A stretch of DNA of 64,000 nt from Pseudopedobacter sp965218985 (GTDB taxonomy: Bacteria; Bacteroidota; Bacteroidia; Sphingobacteriales; Sphingobacteriaceae): assembly GCA_965218985.1 (NCBI GenBank), contig CBDCMP010000006.1:186001-250000 (forward strand), written 5' to 3'. Position numbers and translations under genes: made by a program. Every line of letters begins with the position of its first letter. Positions within the stretch are counted from its first letter, which is position 1. The notes below the pieces were generated by a model. The model was not told the DNA's origin. It ran no database searches and saw only the letters and a list, made by a program, of their open reading frames with translations. Below are positions 44,060 to 54,156 of this stretch, piece after piece.

Positions 44060-47000
44060 ATGAAAAAAAAATTGTACAAAATCATTCCTTTTTGGAGTCT
44101 GATAATTCTGTTAGTACTCTGTTTTAATTTTACAGCCTTTGCACAGCAAACCATTACCGGAAAAGTGACCGACAAAAATGACGGAGCCCCATTGCCGGGA
44201 GTGTCGGTCCAGATTATGGGAACTACAAATGGTACGGTTACGGATGTTAATGGAAATTATCAGATACAGGCAGCTGATAATATCACCCTTGTTTTTTCTT
44301 TCCTGGGATATGAAAAAACGCAGATTAGAATACAAGGAGGAAAATCTGCCTATAACGTTCAACTCAGTGCGGCAAGTAAAGGCCTAAATGAGGTTGTAGT
44401 AGTTGGATATGGTACTGCCACTAAAAGAGATTTAACAGGTGCGGTTGCTAAAATTGATAATACTAAATTAGAAACATTGCCCAATACAAATGTAACACAG
44501 GCTTTACGCGGTGGTACTGCGGGTGTAAGCATTGTTAGTAGTGGTAGGGCCGGGGCTAGCGGTGCAGTGCAAATACGTGGAGGTAGCCGATCAATTGCGG
44601 CAAATAATAATGCGCTAATTGTAGTAGATGGAATTATTTATCGTGGAAGTTTAGCTGATCTTAACCCTGATGATATTGCCTCGTTCGAAATTTTAAAAGA
44701 TGCCAGTGCTGCTGCTATTTTTGGTTCTCAGGCGGCCAATGGCGTAGTTTTAATCACCACTAAAAAAGGAACAACCGAAAAGCCCACCATTAAGTTTAAC
44801 TCGTATGCCGGAACACAGGATTTTTTGAAAAACCAAAAGCTGGAAAATGCAGAAGAATATAGAATGAAAATGTTTAATTCTGCAAAGACTACCTATTATA
44901 GAACAGTTTCAGGACAAATACCCGGAGTAGCCCGGGAACCGGTTTTTGATGATGTGTCCACGTATTTTTTAAATCCTGTAGAGATAAGTCAGTTTAATAA
45001 AGGGATTACTCAGGAAGCATTTGACGTAATATCCCAATCGGCACCTGTTCAAAGTTATAATCTAAGTATATCTGCTGCAAACGATAAAACCAATTATTTT
45101 ATTTCTGGCGACTACACTAATCAAAAGGGAATTATAAAAGGAGACCAATTTAAACGGGCTTCAGGAAGAGTAAACCTGGAAACTCATGTAACAGACTGGC
45201 TTAAACTCGGAACCAATTCTTTCTTTGCATTTAATGATAACTCTGGTAATCCCGCAGACTTACTGCAGGCATCAAGATTAAGTCCATATGCCAAATACTA
45301 TCTTGATGGTTATGACCATGTATTAAAACCCAACCCTATGGATGATGGATTTATCAGTAATCCATTATTTCCATTATTAAACAGGAGCACTATTAACAGA
45401 AGTAATTTGTTTGCCATTGCTTATGTAGATGTGGATATTCCCTTTATAAAAGGCTTAAATTATCGATTTAACTACTCAAACAATATTCGGTGGGACAAGA
45501 ATTTTGGCTTCACTCCTTCCTATAAAATTCCTGACTCAGGTTTATTCAGGGAAGCATCTGCAAGTCAGAATAATTCAACCGCAACGGATTCCTATTTAGA
45601 GAATCTATTGAAATATAACCGCACATTTGGTGATCATAGTGTTGATCTTACATTACTGTACAATTATAATTTTGCCAAGGATAATGCGACAAATGCGAGT
45701 GCCAATACCTTTCCAAATGACGCATTGACTTACTATAGCTTGTCGCTTGGTGCTACTCAGACAACCTCGGCGAGTTATAGCGATTATCGATCAATATCAA
45801 GTATGGCCAGGTTAACCTATAAATTTAAAAATCGGTACATCGTTACAGGAACTTTTAGAAGAGACGGAGCTTCTGTTTTTGGTGCAAACAACAAATTCGC
45901 GAATTTCCCTTCTGTAGGCCTCTCCTGGATTGCATCTGATGAAGCTTTTTTAAAGGGCGCTAAATTCATTGATTTCCTGAAGGTTAGAGCATCTTATGGA
46001 GCTAACGGTAATCAAATAGGAAGATACTCAACTCTAAGCCCAATTTCACCTGGTGGTGGCTTTAATTATATTTTTGGAGATGCTACAGCAGCGGCCATAG
46101 GAATTGGAAGAACATCTTTAGGTAATCCTGATCTGAAATGGGAACTGACCTATGCAACTAACCTGGGTATAGATTTTGAATTGTTAAAAAGCAAAATTTC
46201 AGGATCTATTGATGTTTATAACTCAAATTCGAGCGACTTGCTGTTACCAAGGACCATCCCAACCCTAAACGGATTTTCCTCACAATTGCAAAACATCGGA
46301 AAAGTGAATAACAAGGGATTTGAATTTACTTTGAATACCGTAAATATTCAAACGGATAATGTAAAGTGGACCACGGGTATCAATTTTTCCTCTAACAAGA
46401 ATAAGATTGTAGCATTGCAGGGCATTGATAATAACAATGATGGCATCGAAGACGATGATATTGCCAGTTCAAGGTTTATAGGAAAACCTCTTAACGCAAT
46501 TTATAACTATAAGGTTATTGGTGTTTGGCAAAAAGATGAGGTAGATGCAGCGAAGGTGTTTAATGCCAGGCCAGGGGACCTCAAATTAGCGGATTTAAAT
46601 GGCGACAATAAAATTACTCCAGCAGGAGATCGCGAAATCATAGGGTATGACCGTCCCGATTTTGTTTATGGACTCAATACAACTGTGAACTATAAAGTAT
46701 TTTCACTTTATGCCTTAATAACAGGTTCTGCTGGTGGTGATAGGAATAACAATGCAATATTAAATCCCTCATCTAATCTTATCTATAAATCCCGGGGTGC
46801 AGACGTTGCCTGGTGGACTCCAGATAATCCCAGTAATATTCATCCTTCAATAGATTATGGAAATTCGTTAGGAGTCACTTTAACTGAGAAAACTTCATTC
46901 ATAAGAGTTCAGGACATTTCTCTTTCCTATAATTTTAATAAGAAGGTAACAGATCGATTGAAATTAGGGTCATTAAAACTATATGTAAGTGCGAAGAATC

Positions 47001-47107
47001 CTTTTTTAATTACCAATTGGAGTGGTTGGGATCCTGAAATTGCAAGTGGTCTTAATCAGTTCCCATTAACCAGGTCAATTACTGGTGGTCTTAGTGTATC
47101 ATTATAA
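44060..47107 (+). CDS. SusC/RagA-family TonB-linked outer-membrane transporter
   Basis: This 1,015-residue outer-membrane protein has a signal peptide of about 28 residues (ending AFAQQ), a carboxypeptidase-like regulatory domain (TITGKVTDKNDGAPLPGVSV), a plug domain (LNEVVVVGYGTATKRDLTGAV is the typical entry segment) and a C-terminal barrel ending in LSVSL. It imports oligosaccharides with energy from TonB. Its partner is the SusD-like lipoprotein 26 nt downstream. Regulation is probably by the divergent HTCS gene, if that is functional. Confidence 0.96.
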   Translation: MKKKLYKIIPFWSLIILLVLCFNFTAFAQQTITGKVTDKNDGAPLPGVSVQIMGTTNGTVTDVNGNYQIQAADNITLVFSFLGYEKTQIRIQGGKSAYNVQLSAASKGLNEVVVVGYGTATKRDLTGAVAKIDNTKLETLPNTNVTQALRGGTAGVSIVSSGRAGASGAVQIRGGSRSIAANNNALIVVDGIIYRGSLADLNPDDIASFEILKDASAAAIFGSQAANGVVLITTKKGTTEKPTIKFNSYAGTQDFLKNQKLENAEEYRMKMFNSAKTTYYRTVSGQIPGVAREPVFDDVSTYFLNPVEISQFNKGITQEAFDVISQSAPVQSYNLSISAANDKTNYFISGDYTNQKGIIKGDQFKRASGRVNLETHVTDWLKLGTNSFFAFNDNSGNPADLLQASRLSPYAKYYLDGYDHVLKPNPMDDGFISNPLFPLLNRSTINRSNLFAIAYVDVDIPFIKGLNYRFNYSNNIRWDKNFGFTPSYKIPDSGLFREASASQNNSTATDSYLENLLKYNRTFGDHSVDLTLLYNYNFAKDNATNASANTFPNDALTYYSLSLGATQTTSASYSDYRSISSMARLTYKFKNRYIVTGTFRRDGASVFGANNKFANFPSVGLSWIASDEAFLKGAKFIDFLKVRASYGANGNQIGRYSTLSPISPGGGFNYIFGDATAAAIGIGRTSLGNPDLKWELTYATNLGIDFELLKSKISGSIDVYNSNSSDLLLPRTIPTLNGFSSQLQNIGKVNNKGFEFTLNTVNIQTDNVKWTTGINFSSNKNKIVALQGIDNNNDGIEDDDIASSRFIGKPLNAIYNYKVIGVWQKDEVDAAKVFNARPGDLKLADLNGDNKITPAGDREIIGYDRPDFVYGLNTTVNYKVFSLYALITGSAGGDRNNNAILNPSSNLIYKSRGADVAWWTPDNPSNIHPSIDYGNSLGVTLTEKTSFIRVQDISLSYNFNKKVTDRLKLGSLKLYVSAKNPFLITNWSGWDPEIASGLNQFPLTRSITGGLSVSL

Positions 47108-47133
47108 TCAATAGTATTTTTTAAGCCAACATC

Positions 47134-48786
47134 ATGAAACTAATCAATAAATTAAAAATAGGGATTTTTATCCTCTTAGGAATTATAGTAATTTCTTCCT
47201 GTAAGAAAAGCATTTTAAATGAAGTTCCTGAAGATTTTTATAGTCCCGAAAATTTAAAAGATGCAGCCACTTTTCAAACTGCAACAAATGCGCTTTATTC
47301 AGATCTAAGAAATTTCACCATGGGCGAGATTGCTAATTCAGGCATGTATATGAGAGATTATCTCCGCATAGGAACTGATGTTGCAACATCCGGACAAAAA
47401 TCCCGGCCTTATCAAATGGTAGATTTTACGCAGTTTAATCCTCAACATGAAGCGGTTAACTATTATTGGAATGCTTCTTATACAGGAATTTTGCCAAGGG
47501 CGAATTTGATCATAAATCGGGCACAATATCCAGACGTAAAATGGGCGAGTGAGGCAGAAAAAAATGGAATTATTGCACAGGCAAAATTTTTTAGAGCGTA
47601 TGCTTATAATACTTTAATAGGTGTTTATGGAGATGTTCCATTAATTACAGAAGAAATTCAAACTCCAAAGTATGATTTTACCAGGGCGCCAATAAAAACC
47701 GTTTTAGATACGATTAGAAAAGATCTGGAGTTTGCTTCCAAATGGCTGCCTAAAGATCCAGCTGCATTGGTGAGTGCAGGTTTAGATGGAAGGCTTACCA
47801 GTGCAGCGGCAGATGAATTACTTACGGATGTGTATTTACATTTAGACATGCCAGACAGTGCTATCAGCAGCTCTTCCAGAATTATTTCTTCGGGCAAATA
47901 TAACTTGATGACAACTCTGTTTGGAGATGCAGATCCGCAGGGGCGGGATGTATATTCTAACCTGTTTTGGGAAGACAATCCAAACCGGCGTAAAGGTAAT
48001 AGGGAAAGTATATTGGTGATACAGTTCAAGAACAACATACCGGGTGGAGCACCCAAAGCAGGCCATAATGGTCTCTCCAGAGCATGGGGTCCGGCATATT
48101 TTAATATGATTGCACCCAATGGAAAATCAGGGATGAAATTAGTTGATTCTCTTTATCGTCCGGTGGCATTCTGTAGACCAACCAATTATTTCTTTTACGA
48201 TATATGGGCTGGACAGAATGTAAACGATATGAGAAATTCGAAGTATAATATCAGAAGAGACTGGTATTATAATAATCCAAGTAACACAGAATATTTTGGA
48301 AAAAAAGTTGATTATAAGGCTCCTGGCTTAATAGATACGATAGAGTTTATTTGTCCTAAAGTAAGAAAGGTTGAAGGTATTGTTACAAATTTAGGTGCAA
48401 GCTTAACACCTGATAAAGATTGGGCATTGTTTAGATTGGCGGAGACTTATCTTTACAGGGCAGAGGCCTATTTGAAAAAAGGCGATCTTGTAAGCGCTGC
48501 AGCCGATATAAATGTGGTGAGAGCCAGGGCTAACGCCCCATTAGTTGATCCTTCGGAAGTAAACATAGATTATATTCTTGATGAAAGAGCAAGAGAATTG
48601 ATGATTGAAGAGCCCAGACGATTAACATTAAACCGATTAGGGTTATGGTATGAACGAACTTTAGAATATTCGCTTTTTGATATTACTAAACAGACCATTA
48701 AGCCCTATAACAAATACTTTCCAATACCACAATCTGCAATAGATGCTAATTCAGGGTCTACTTTGAAACAAAATGAAGGGTATTAA
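47134..48786 (+). CDS. SusD/RagB-family surface glycan-binding lipoprotein
   Basis: This 550-residue lipoprotein has a signal ending ISSC (about Cys23). The SusD fold is supported by AKFFRAYAYNTLIGVYGDVPLI near residue 150, the RLAETYLYRAEAYLKKGD repeat near 435, and the C-terminal EEPRRLTLNRLGLW. It sits on the cell surface and forms a lid on the SusC-like transporter just upstream. A 13-bp perfect hairpin follows 21 nt after the stop codon. Confidence 0.95.
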   Translation: MKLINKLKIGIFILLGIIVISSCKKSILNEVPEDFYSPENLKDAATFQTATNALYSDLRNFTMGEIANSGMYMRDYLRIGTDVATSGQKSRPYQMVDFTQFNPQHEAVNYYWNASYTGILPRANLIINRAQYPDVKWASEAEKNGIIAQAKFFRAYAYNTLIGVYGDVPLITEEIQTPKYDFTRAPIKTVLDTIRKDLEFASKWLPKDPAALVSAGLDGRLTSAAADELLTDVYLHLDMPDSAISSSSRIISSGKYNLMTTLFGDADPQGRDVYSNLFWEDNPNRRKGNRESILVIQFKNNIPGGAPKAGHNGLSRAWGPAYFNMIAPNGKSGMKLVDSLYRPVAFCRPTNYFFYDIWAGQNVNDMRNSKYNIRRDWYYNNPSNTEYFGKKVDYKAPGLIDTIEFICPKVRKVEGIVTNLGASLTPDKDWALFRLAETYLYRAEAYLKKGDLVSAAADINVVRARANAPLVDPSEVNIDYILDERARELMIEEPRRLTLNRLGLWYERTLEYSLFDITKQTIKPYNKYFPIPQSAIDANSGSTLKQNEGY

Positions 48787-48807
48787 TTAGGTAAATTATT
48801 ATCGATA

Positions 48808-48840
48808 ATTCCATTAGCAGGTAAAATCTGCTAATGGAAT
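48808..48840 (+). terminator. 13-bp perfect hairpin after the SusD-like gene
   Basis: ATTCCATTAGCAG (48808-48820) pairs exactly with CTGCTAATGGAAT (48828-48840) around a 7-nt loop. There is no T run after it, so it is more likely a 3' stabiliser or partial attenuator separating high susCD expression from the enzyme genes than a full intrinsic terminator. Confidence 0.55.
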
Positions 48841-48957
48841 AATTGCCTTATTTACATGATCGAATATTTTAAATCGAGGACAACACTATCCTTAAATTAA
48901 ACAAACCTGCATAGCTGTCTAAAACCTTAAATATCTCAGAATTGAAACCTTAACTTA

Positions 48958-50049
48958 ATGATTTTAAAAAAAATAAGTATTCTTATCGCTCTTTTTGTTG
49001 GTTTTTCTTTTGCAGTTGTTGCCCAAAAACTACCAGCAGATAAGCAAATCAAAGATCAGATGAGGTCTGTTGCAGATTATCAGCTATCGCAAAAATGGTC
49101 GCAGGCTAGGCAAGCAAATGGCAAATTGGTTATGAGTCCAAAAACCTGGGAGGCCGGAGCTTTTTACCCTGGTATTTTAGAAATTTATCGGGTTACCAAA
49201 GACAAAAAGTATTTAAAGGCCGTTCAGGATGTTGCAAAATTAAACGACTATCAGCGAGGGCCAGCGTTAAGAAATGCCGATGATCAAGCCATTCTGCAAA
49301 CTTATTTGGAGCTTTATAAATTCGATAAGAATCCAGACGACCTAAAAGCAGCTAAGCTTACATTAGATTCTATCATGGCAGCGCCGAAGGATGGTGCATT
49401 AGAATATTCGTGGTCTGATTTACTTTTTATGGGACCGCCAATATGGAGCCACTATGCTAAAATTACAAAAGAGATTAAGTACCTCAATTTTCAGGATAAG
49501 ATTTATTGGGAAGCGGTAAATAATCTATTGAATACAGAGTATCATTTATTCTATCGTGATAATAGGTTTAAAACGATGAAGGGAGAAACAGGCAAGCCAA
49601 TTTTTTGGAGTAGAGGAAATGGTTGGGTAATGGCCGGTTTGGTAAGGGTATTGGATGATATGCCTAAAAACTATCCAGATAGAGCAAAATATGAGAAACT
49701 ATTATTAGATATGGCCACCACATTAAAAGGTTTACAACAACCGGATGGCTTTTGGAAATCTGATTTGCTAAACCCTGAGAAATATCCAATGGGCGAGACC
49801 AGTGGAACAGCTTTTTTTTGTTATGGAATAGCTTGGGGAATAAACCACGGCGTATTGGATAGAAAAACTTTTTTGCCTGTAGTAGAGAAAGCCTGGGGTG
49901 CATTAACATCGGCCATAAAACCAGATGGAAAATTAGGTTATGTGCAACCTGGTGGAGACAGACCGTATCTTTCTACTCCCGAGTTGTCTAATTGGTATTC
50001 CGCAGGAGGCTTTTTAATGGCAGGCAAACAAACGTTGCAATTGAATTAA
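48958..50049 (+). CDS. GH105 unsaturated uronyl hydrolase
   Basis: This 363-residue exported enzyme (signal 1-22, ending VVAQK) is of the GH88/GH105 family, which removes 4,5-unsaturated galacturonic or glucuronic acid from the ends of oligosaccharides made by lyases. The (alpha/alpha)6-barrel landmarks are NADDQAILQTYLELY (Asp108-Asp109, one being the catalytic Asp), FWSRGNGWVMAGLV, and the C-terminal SNWYSAGGFLMA. Its presence means a polysaccharide lyase is expected in the same system; the BNR_4 and alginate-lyase-family genes nearby are candidates. Confidence 0.92.
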   Translation: MILKKISILIALFVGFSFAVVAQKLPADKQIKDQMRSVADYQLSQKWSQARQANGKLVMSPKTWEAGAFYPGILEIYRVTKDKKYLKAVQDVAKLNDYQRGPALRNADDQAILQTYLELYKFDKNPDDLKAAKLTLDSIMAAPKDGALEYSWSDLLFMGPPIWSHYAKITKEIKYLNFQDKIYWEAVNNLLNTEYHLFYRDNRFKTMKGETGKPIFWSRGNGWVMAGLVRVLDDMPKNYPDRAKYEKLLLDMATTLKGLQQPDGFWKSDLLNPEKYPMGETSGTAFFCYGIAWGINHGVLDRKTFLPVVEKAWGALTSAIKPDGKLGYVQPGGDRPYLSTPELSNWYSAGGFLMAGKQTLQLN

Positions 50050-50120
50050 TTGGGAAAACTTTCTTCTCAAATTACACTATTTCGCTATGTATATTTATCA
50101 TCAAAGCACTTTTAAGAAAC

Positions 50121-52688
50121 ATGATTAAGGTATTTAAAAACTATATTTTCATTTCATTTTTATTGATAGGAGGAAATATCTATGCCCAGAAGGTATCTCC
50201 GCAAAAGATATCCATCAATGAGGATTGGCAATTCTCCAAGACACAAAATGCTGAAAAATGGGAAAGCATTAATCTCCCACACACCTGGAATGCCAAAGAT
50301 GTAATCGATGAAGATCCAGGATATTATAGGGGCAAAGGCTATTATCGCAAAGTGATTAAAACGCCTGCAGATTTAAGCGGCAAAAAAATATACCTGCAAT
50401 TTGAAGGCGCCAATACCAATACCCAGGTTTTTCTAAATAAAAAATTTGTTGGCAAACATCTGGGAGGATATACAGCCTTCTGTTTCGATATTACATCTTT
50501 TTTAAATCAGACCGGTAAAAATGAATTGGTGGTAGAAGTGGATAACAGTGTTGACTTGAACAACCTACCTATTTCTGCCGATTTTACTTTTTATGGTGGT
50601 ATCTATCGCGATGTTTATTTGATCACAAAAAACGAGGTCCACTTTGATCTTTCCAATTATGGTTCTTCGGGCGTTTTTATAAAAACTCCATCCGTTTCTG
50701 CAAAACAAGGAAATGTAGAAATTACAGGGAAGATAAAAAACGATGGAAATAGTGTGGCAAAAGTGAAGTTGCTTGCGGAAATAGTTGATGCAGATGGTAA
50801 AGTTATTTATGCCAAATCAACAACTCAAAAAATGGGAAAAAATGATTTGGTAGATTTCAGCCTAAAAGACATAAGTATTTCAAATCCTAAATTATGGTCG
50901 CCAGATGAGCCGAATCTCTATTCGATTAACGTTAAGTTATTAGATGCTAAAAGCGATAAAATAATAGATGATTCTACACAACCATTAGGATTCAGATGGT
51001 TTAGTTTTGATGCCAATAAAGGTTTTTTCTTAAATGGCAAATCACTCAAATTAATGGGTACAAACCGCCATCAAGACCGGGAGAGTTATGGGAACGCCTT
51101 GCCAGATGAATTTCATGAGGAAGACATTCGATTGATCAAAGAAATGGGCGCTAATTTTCTCAGAATAGCCCATTATCCTCAAGACCCACGGGTGCTGGAA
51201 ATGTGCGATAAGTACGGCTTGTTGGTATGGGAAGAAATCCCCGTCGTAAATGAAATTAATACCACAAAACAATTTGCAGACCATGCAAAACTGATGTTGA
51301 GGGAAATGATCAAGCAAAATTTTAATCATCCTTCTATAATTATTTGGGGATTTATGAATGAAGTTTTTGCGACCAACAAAATGCGAAAATTGGTGGAACG
51401 AAAAGTACTATTAGCAAAAACTACCGAACTGGCAAAAGAACTGGCAGCGATTGTAAAACAGGAAGACTCCTCCCGAAAAACGGCCATGGCCCTGGAATAC
51501 ACCTATGCTGATGAATATTTGTCAACAGGAATTGGCAATATTTGTGATGTTGTTGGCTGGAACCTGTACATTGGTTGGTACCAACCAGATATGACTAATT
51601 TTGGGCCTTTTTTGGATGAATGGCACAAGAAATATCCAACTAAAAGCTTTATCATTTCTGAGTATGGTGCTGGCAGCGATACCAGAATCCACTCTTTAAC
51701 ACCTACCCGATACGATTACAGTATAGAATATCAAGAGCTTAATGTAGAAAGTTATTATAAGCAAATAGCAGAACGACCTTTTGTAGCTGGCGCAACAGTT
51801 TGGAATTCTTTTGATTTTAACTCAGAAGGTAGGATGGATGTGGTGCCAAACATCAATAACAAAGGCGTAATGACGGTAGATAGGAAACCTAAAGATTCTT
51901 ATTTTTTCTTTCAGGCTGCCCTTTCTTCCAAACCGATACTTAAAATTGCTTCTACCGATTGGGTAAACCGAGCCGGCCGAGCTGAAAGTGAACAAGATTC
52001 TTTCTGCAAGCAACCTGTTATTGTGTATAGCAATTTATCTGAAGCTGAACTTTTTAACAACGGAAAATCTTTAGGGGTTAAGAAAATTGTAGACCATAAA
52101 GCAACTTGGGAGGTAAAGTTTGTAACAGGTAACAATCAACTTTTTTTACAAAGTAAAGCCAACGAAAATATTAAAGATGAGTTGAACGTAGACTTTCATT
52201 TGCAACCCTACTTGCTTGATAGTCCTGATTTCAAATCTATCGCAGTTAATTTGGGTAGCCAGGAGTATTTTATCGAAAAACCTACTGGCCTTGTTTGGGA
52301 GCCGGAACGTAAATATACCGCTGGCTATTGGGGTTATTTCTCTAAAGATTATACCTATAAGCAACCCGCTCGTTTTGATGTAAAGAAAACAACCAGTGAT
52401 CCGCTTTTTTACGCTTTCATAAAAGATGCAGATAGCCTGAAATTTGATGTGGCCAATGGAAATTACGAAGTGGAACTGCTGTTTGCCGACAACATAAAGG
52501 GCAATGAGTTTAAGGTTTTTGTAAACAATCAGCTTGCTTATAATTATCCCAATGTCACTGGTGAGAAATCTGCCGTAAGGGTAAAAAGTATGGTTGATGT
52601 TGTTAATAATGAGGGGATAAAAATATCATTCGAAAAAATAAAAGGTGCTACTATGCTTAGTGGCATTAAAATTAGAAAGCATTATTAA
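50121..52688 (+). CDS. Secreted glycoside hydrolase family 2
   Basis: I use the ATG at 50121 (855 residues), which gives a signal peptide ending IYAQK; an upstream ATG at 49992 overlaps the GH105 gene. Order of parts: GH2 sugar-binding domain (about 30-170), immunoglobulin-like domain, TIM barrel (about 295-600) with acid/base Glu414 in WGFMNEVFA and nucleophile Glu514 in IISEYGAGSD, then C-terminal domains including a malectin-like part (after about 690). Activity is likely beta-galactosidase or beta-glucuronidase type. It lies in the enzyme operon that follows susCD. Confidence 0.93.
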   Translation: MIKVFKNYIFISFLLIGGNIYAQKVSPQKISINEDWQFSKTQNAEKWESINLPHTWNAKDVIDEDPGYYRGKGYYRKVIKTPADLSGKKIYLQFEGANTNTQVFLNKKFVGKHLGGYTAFCFDITSFLNQTGKNELVVEVDNSVDLNNLPISADFTFYGGIYRDVYLITKNEVHFDLSNYGSSGVFIKTPSVSAKQGNVEITGKIKNDGNSVAKVKLLAEIVDADGKVIYAKSTTQKMGKNDLVDFSLKDISISNPKLWSPDEPNLYSINVKLLDAKSDKIIDDSTQPLGFRWFSFDANKGFFLNGKSLKLMGTNRHQDRESYGNALPDEFHEEDIRLIKEMGANFLRIAHYPQDPRVLEMCDKYGLLVWEEIPVVNEINTTKQFADHAKLMLREMIKQNFNHPSIIIWGFMNEVFATNKMRKLVERKVLLAKTTELAKELAAIVKQEDSSRKTAMALEYTYADEYLSTGIGNICDVVGWNLYIGWYQPDMTNFGPFLDEWHKKYPTKSFIISEYGAGSDTRIHSLTPTRYDYSIEYQELNVESYYKQIAERPFVAGATVWNSFDFNSEGRMDVVPNINNKGVMTVDRKPKDSYFFFQAALSSKPILKIASTDWVNRAGRAESEQDSFCKQPVIVYSNLSEAELFNNGKSLGVKKIVDHKATWEVKFVTGNNQLFLQSKANENIKDELNVDFHLQPYLLDSPDFKSIAVNLGSQEYFIEKPTGLVWEPERKYTAGYWGYFSKDYTYKQPARFDVKKTTSDPLFYAFIKDADSLKFDVANGNYEVELLFADNIKGNEFKVFVNNQLAYNYPNVTGEKSAVRVKSMVDVVNNEGIKISFEKIKGATMLSGIKIRKHY

Positions 52689-52698
52689 ACAAATTAAC

Positions 52699-52812
52699 AT
52701 GAAAACGTTGTTAAATATGATGATGGCGGCTGCGTACCTGCTATCTTCTTTCTTCGGCAAAAAGAAACATATGTTTCCAACTCCGCCACCAGCTCATACT
52801 GTAAAACTTTAA
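52699..52812 (+). CDS. Small 37-residue hydrophobic ORF in the enzyme operon
   Basis: The ATG lies 10 nt after the GH2 stop and the TAA lies 8 nt before the next ATG, so the spacing fits a real translated gene. The product begins MKTLLNMMMAAAYLLSSFFG, a hydrophobic helix, followed by a short KKKH and proline-rich tail (PTPPPAHTVKL). I know no family for it. It could be a small membrane peptide or just a coupling ORF. Confidence 0.45.
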   Translation: MKTLLNMMMAAAYLLSSFFGKKKHMFPTPPPAHTVKL

Positions 52813-52820
52813 CTGATATC

Positions 52821-54149
52821 ATGAAATTTAAAAACTACTTTCTGCTAAATCTGATTTTACTTTTAGTTGTATCTATCAATGCTCATGCTCAATTAAAAGC
52901 TGAAAATGGGGCCAAAATTATTCCGGCTGGATATGCCTGGGCAAAAAATTCTATTAACACCGTCATCTTCAGAAGAAACTCTTTGGTTACTGATGGAAAC
53001 ACCCAGTACATCGCTTATTATGATGAATCTAAACGCGTGGTGATTGGGAAGAGAAGTATCCATTCAAAAAAATGGGAGCTAAAAGTTACGCCATATAAAG
53101 CCGATGCGACAGATGCACACAGATCAATAAGTATTATGGTGGATGGAGATGGATATTTACACATGTCATGGGGGATGCATGGTGGTGCTTTCAACTATTG
53201 TAAAAGTGTAAGTCCTGGTTCTTTAGAACTTACCCCCAAATTAAGCATGACGGGGTATAAGGAAAATAGGGTTACCTATCCGGAGTTCTATCGTTTATCA
53301 AATGGAAATCTCCTGTTTTTATATCGGGATGGAGGTTCTGGCAATGGCAATTTGATGATGAACAGGTACGATACCGGAACAAAAAAATGGACGAACATCC
53401 AGGACGGCTGGATAGACGGGCAGGGGCAGCGCAATCCTTACTGGCAGATGATTGTAGACGATAAAGGCACTATTCATATATCCTGGGTTTGGCGGGAGAC
53501 ACCAAATGTAGCTTCTAACCATGATATGTGCTATGCAAAATCAGAGGATGGAGGAATCACCTGGCTAAAAAGTACAGGAGAAAAATATAAGCTACCCATC
53601 ACAGTAGCATCCGCAGAATATGCGTTAAAAATCCCTCAAAAATCAGAACTCATTAATTCTACTTCTATGGCTACAGATGCTAAAGGTAATCCATACATTG
53701 TTAATTACTGGAAGACAAAAGGAGACAGCATTCCCCAGTATAGATTAATTTACAAAGCAAACGATGTGTGGAAGACTCAGCAAATCTCTCATCGAAAAAC
53801 ACCTTTTAGCCTATCGGGAGGTGGCACCAAGCGTATTCCAATTTCCAGGCCTTTATTGATTGCAAAAGAGAAAGCAGGGACAGTTGAGCTTTATATGTTT
53901 TTTAGAGATGCTGAAAGAGGAGATAAGGTGAGTGTAGCTGTAAACTCTAATTTAGAAGAGGGCAAATGGAAAATTAAAGACTTAACAACTTCATCGGTAG
54001 GATTATGGGAACCGACTTTCGATTCTGAGTTATGGAAAAATAAGAAAATATTAAACCTTTTTGTAGAACACGTAGAGCAGGGCGACGGAGAAACTACCAA
54101 AGAATTAACCGGGCAGAAAGCTTCAGTTTTAATGTGGAAAACTAAATAA
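52821..54149 (+). CDS. Secreted BNR_4 beta-propeller protein (lyase/rhamnosidase-like)
   Basis: This 442-residue exported protein (signal 1-24, ending AHAQ) is of the BNR_4 repeat family, a seven-bladed propeller. Typical text includes YIAYYDESKRVVIGKR and HRSISIMVDGDGYLHMSWGMHG. Related propeller enzymes include lyases and hydrolases that act on L-rhamnose linked to glucuronic acid (for example PL24/25/27 and GH145). That link fits the mutarotase, isomerase and GH105 genes of this cluster. The exact family cannot be settled by eye. It is followed by a GH43-like gene after 7 nt. Confidence 0.85.
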   Translation: MKFKNYFLLNLILLLVVSINAHAQLKAENGAKIIPAGYAWAKNSINTVIFRRNSLVTDGNTQYIAYYDESKRVVIGKRSIHSKKWELKVTPYKADATDAHRSISIMVDGDGYLHMSWGMHGGAFNYCKSVSPGSLELTPKLSMTGYKENRVTYPEFYRLSNGNLLFLYRDGGSGNGNLMMNRYDTGTKKWTNIQDGWIDGQGQRNPYWQMIVDDKGTIHISWVWRETPNVASNHDMCYAKSEDGGITWLKSTGEKYKLPITVASAEYALKIPQKSELINSTSMATDAKGNPYIVNYWKTKGDSIPQYRLIYKANDVWKTQQISHRKTPFSLSGGGTKRIPISRPLLIAKEKAGTVELYMFFRDAERGDKVSVAVNSNLEEGKWKIKDLTTSSVGLWEPTFDSELWKNKKILNLFVEHVEQGDGETTKELTGQKASVLMWKTK

Positions 54150-54156
54150 ATCAATC

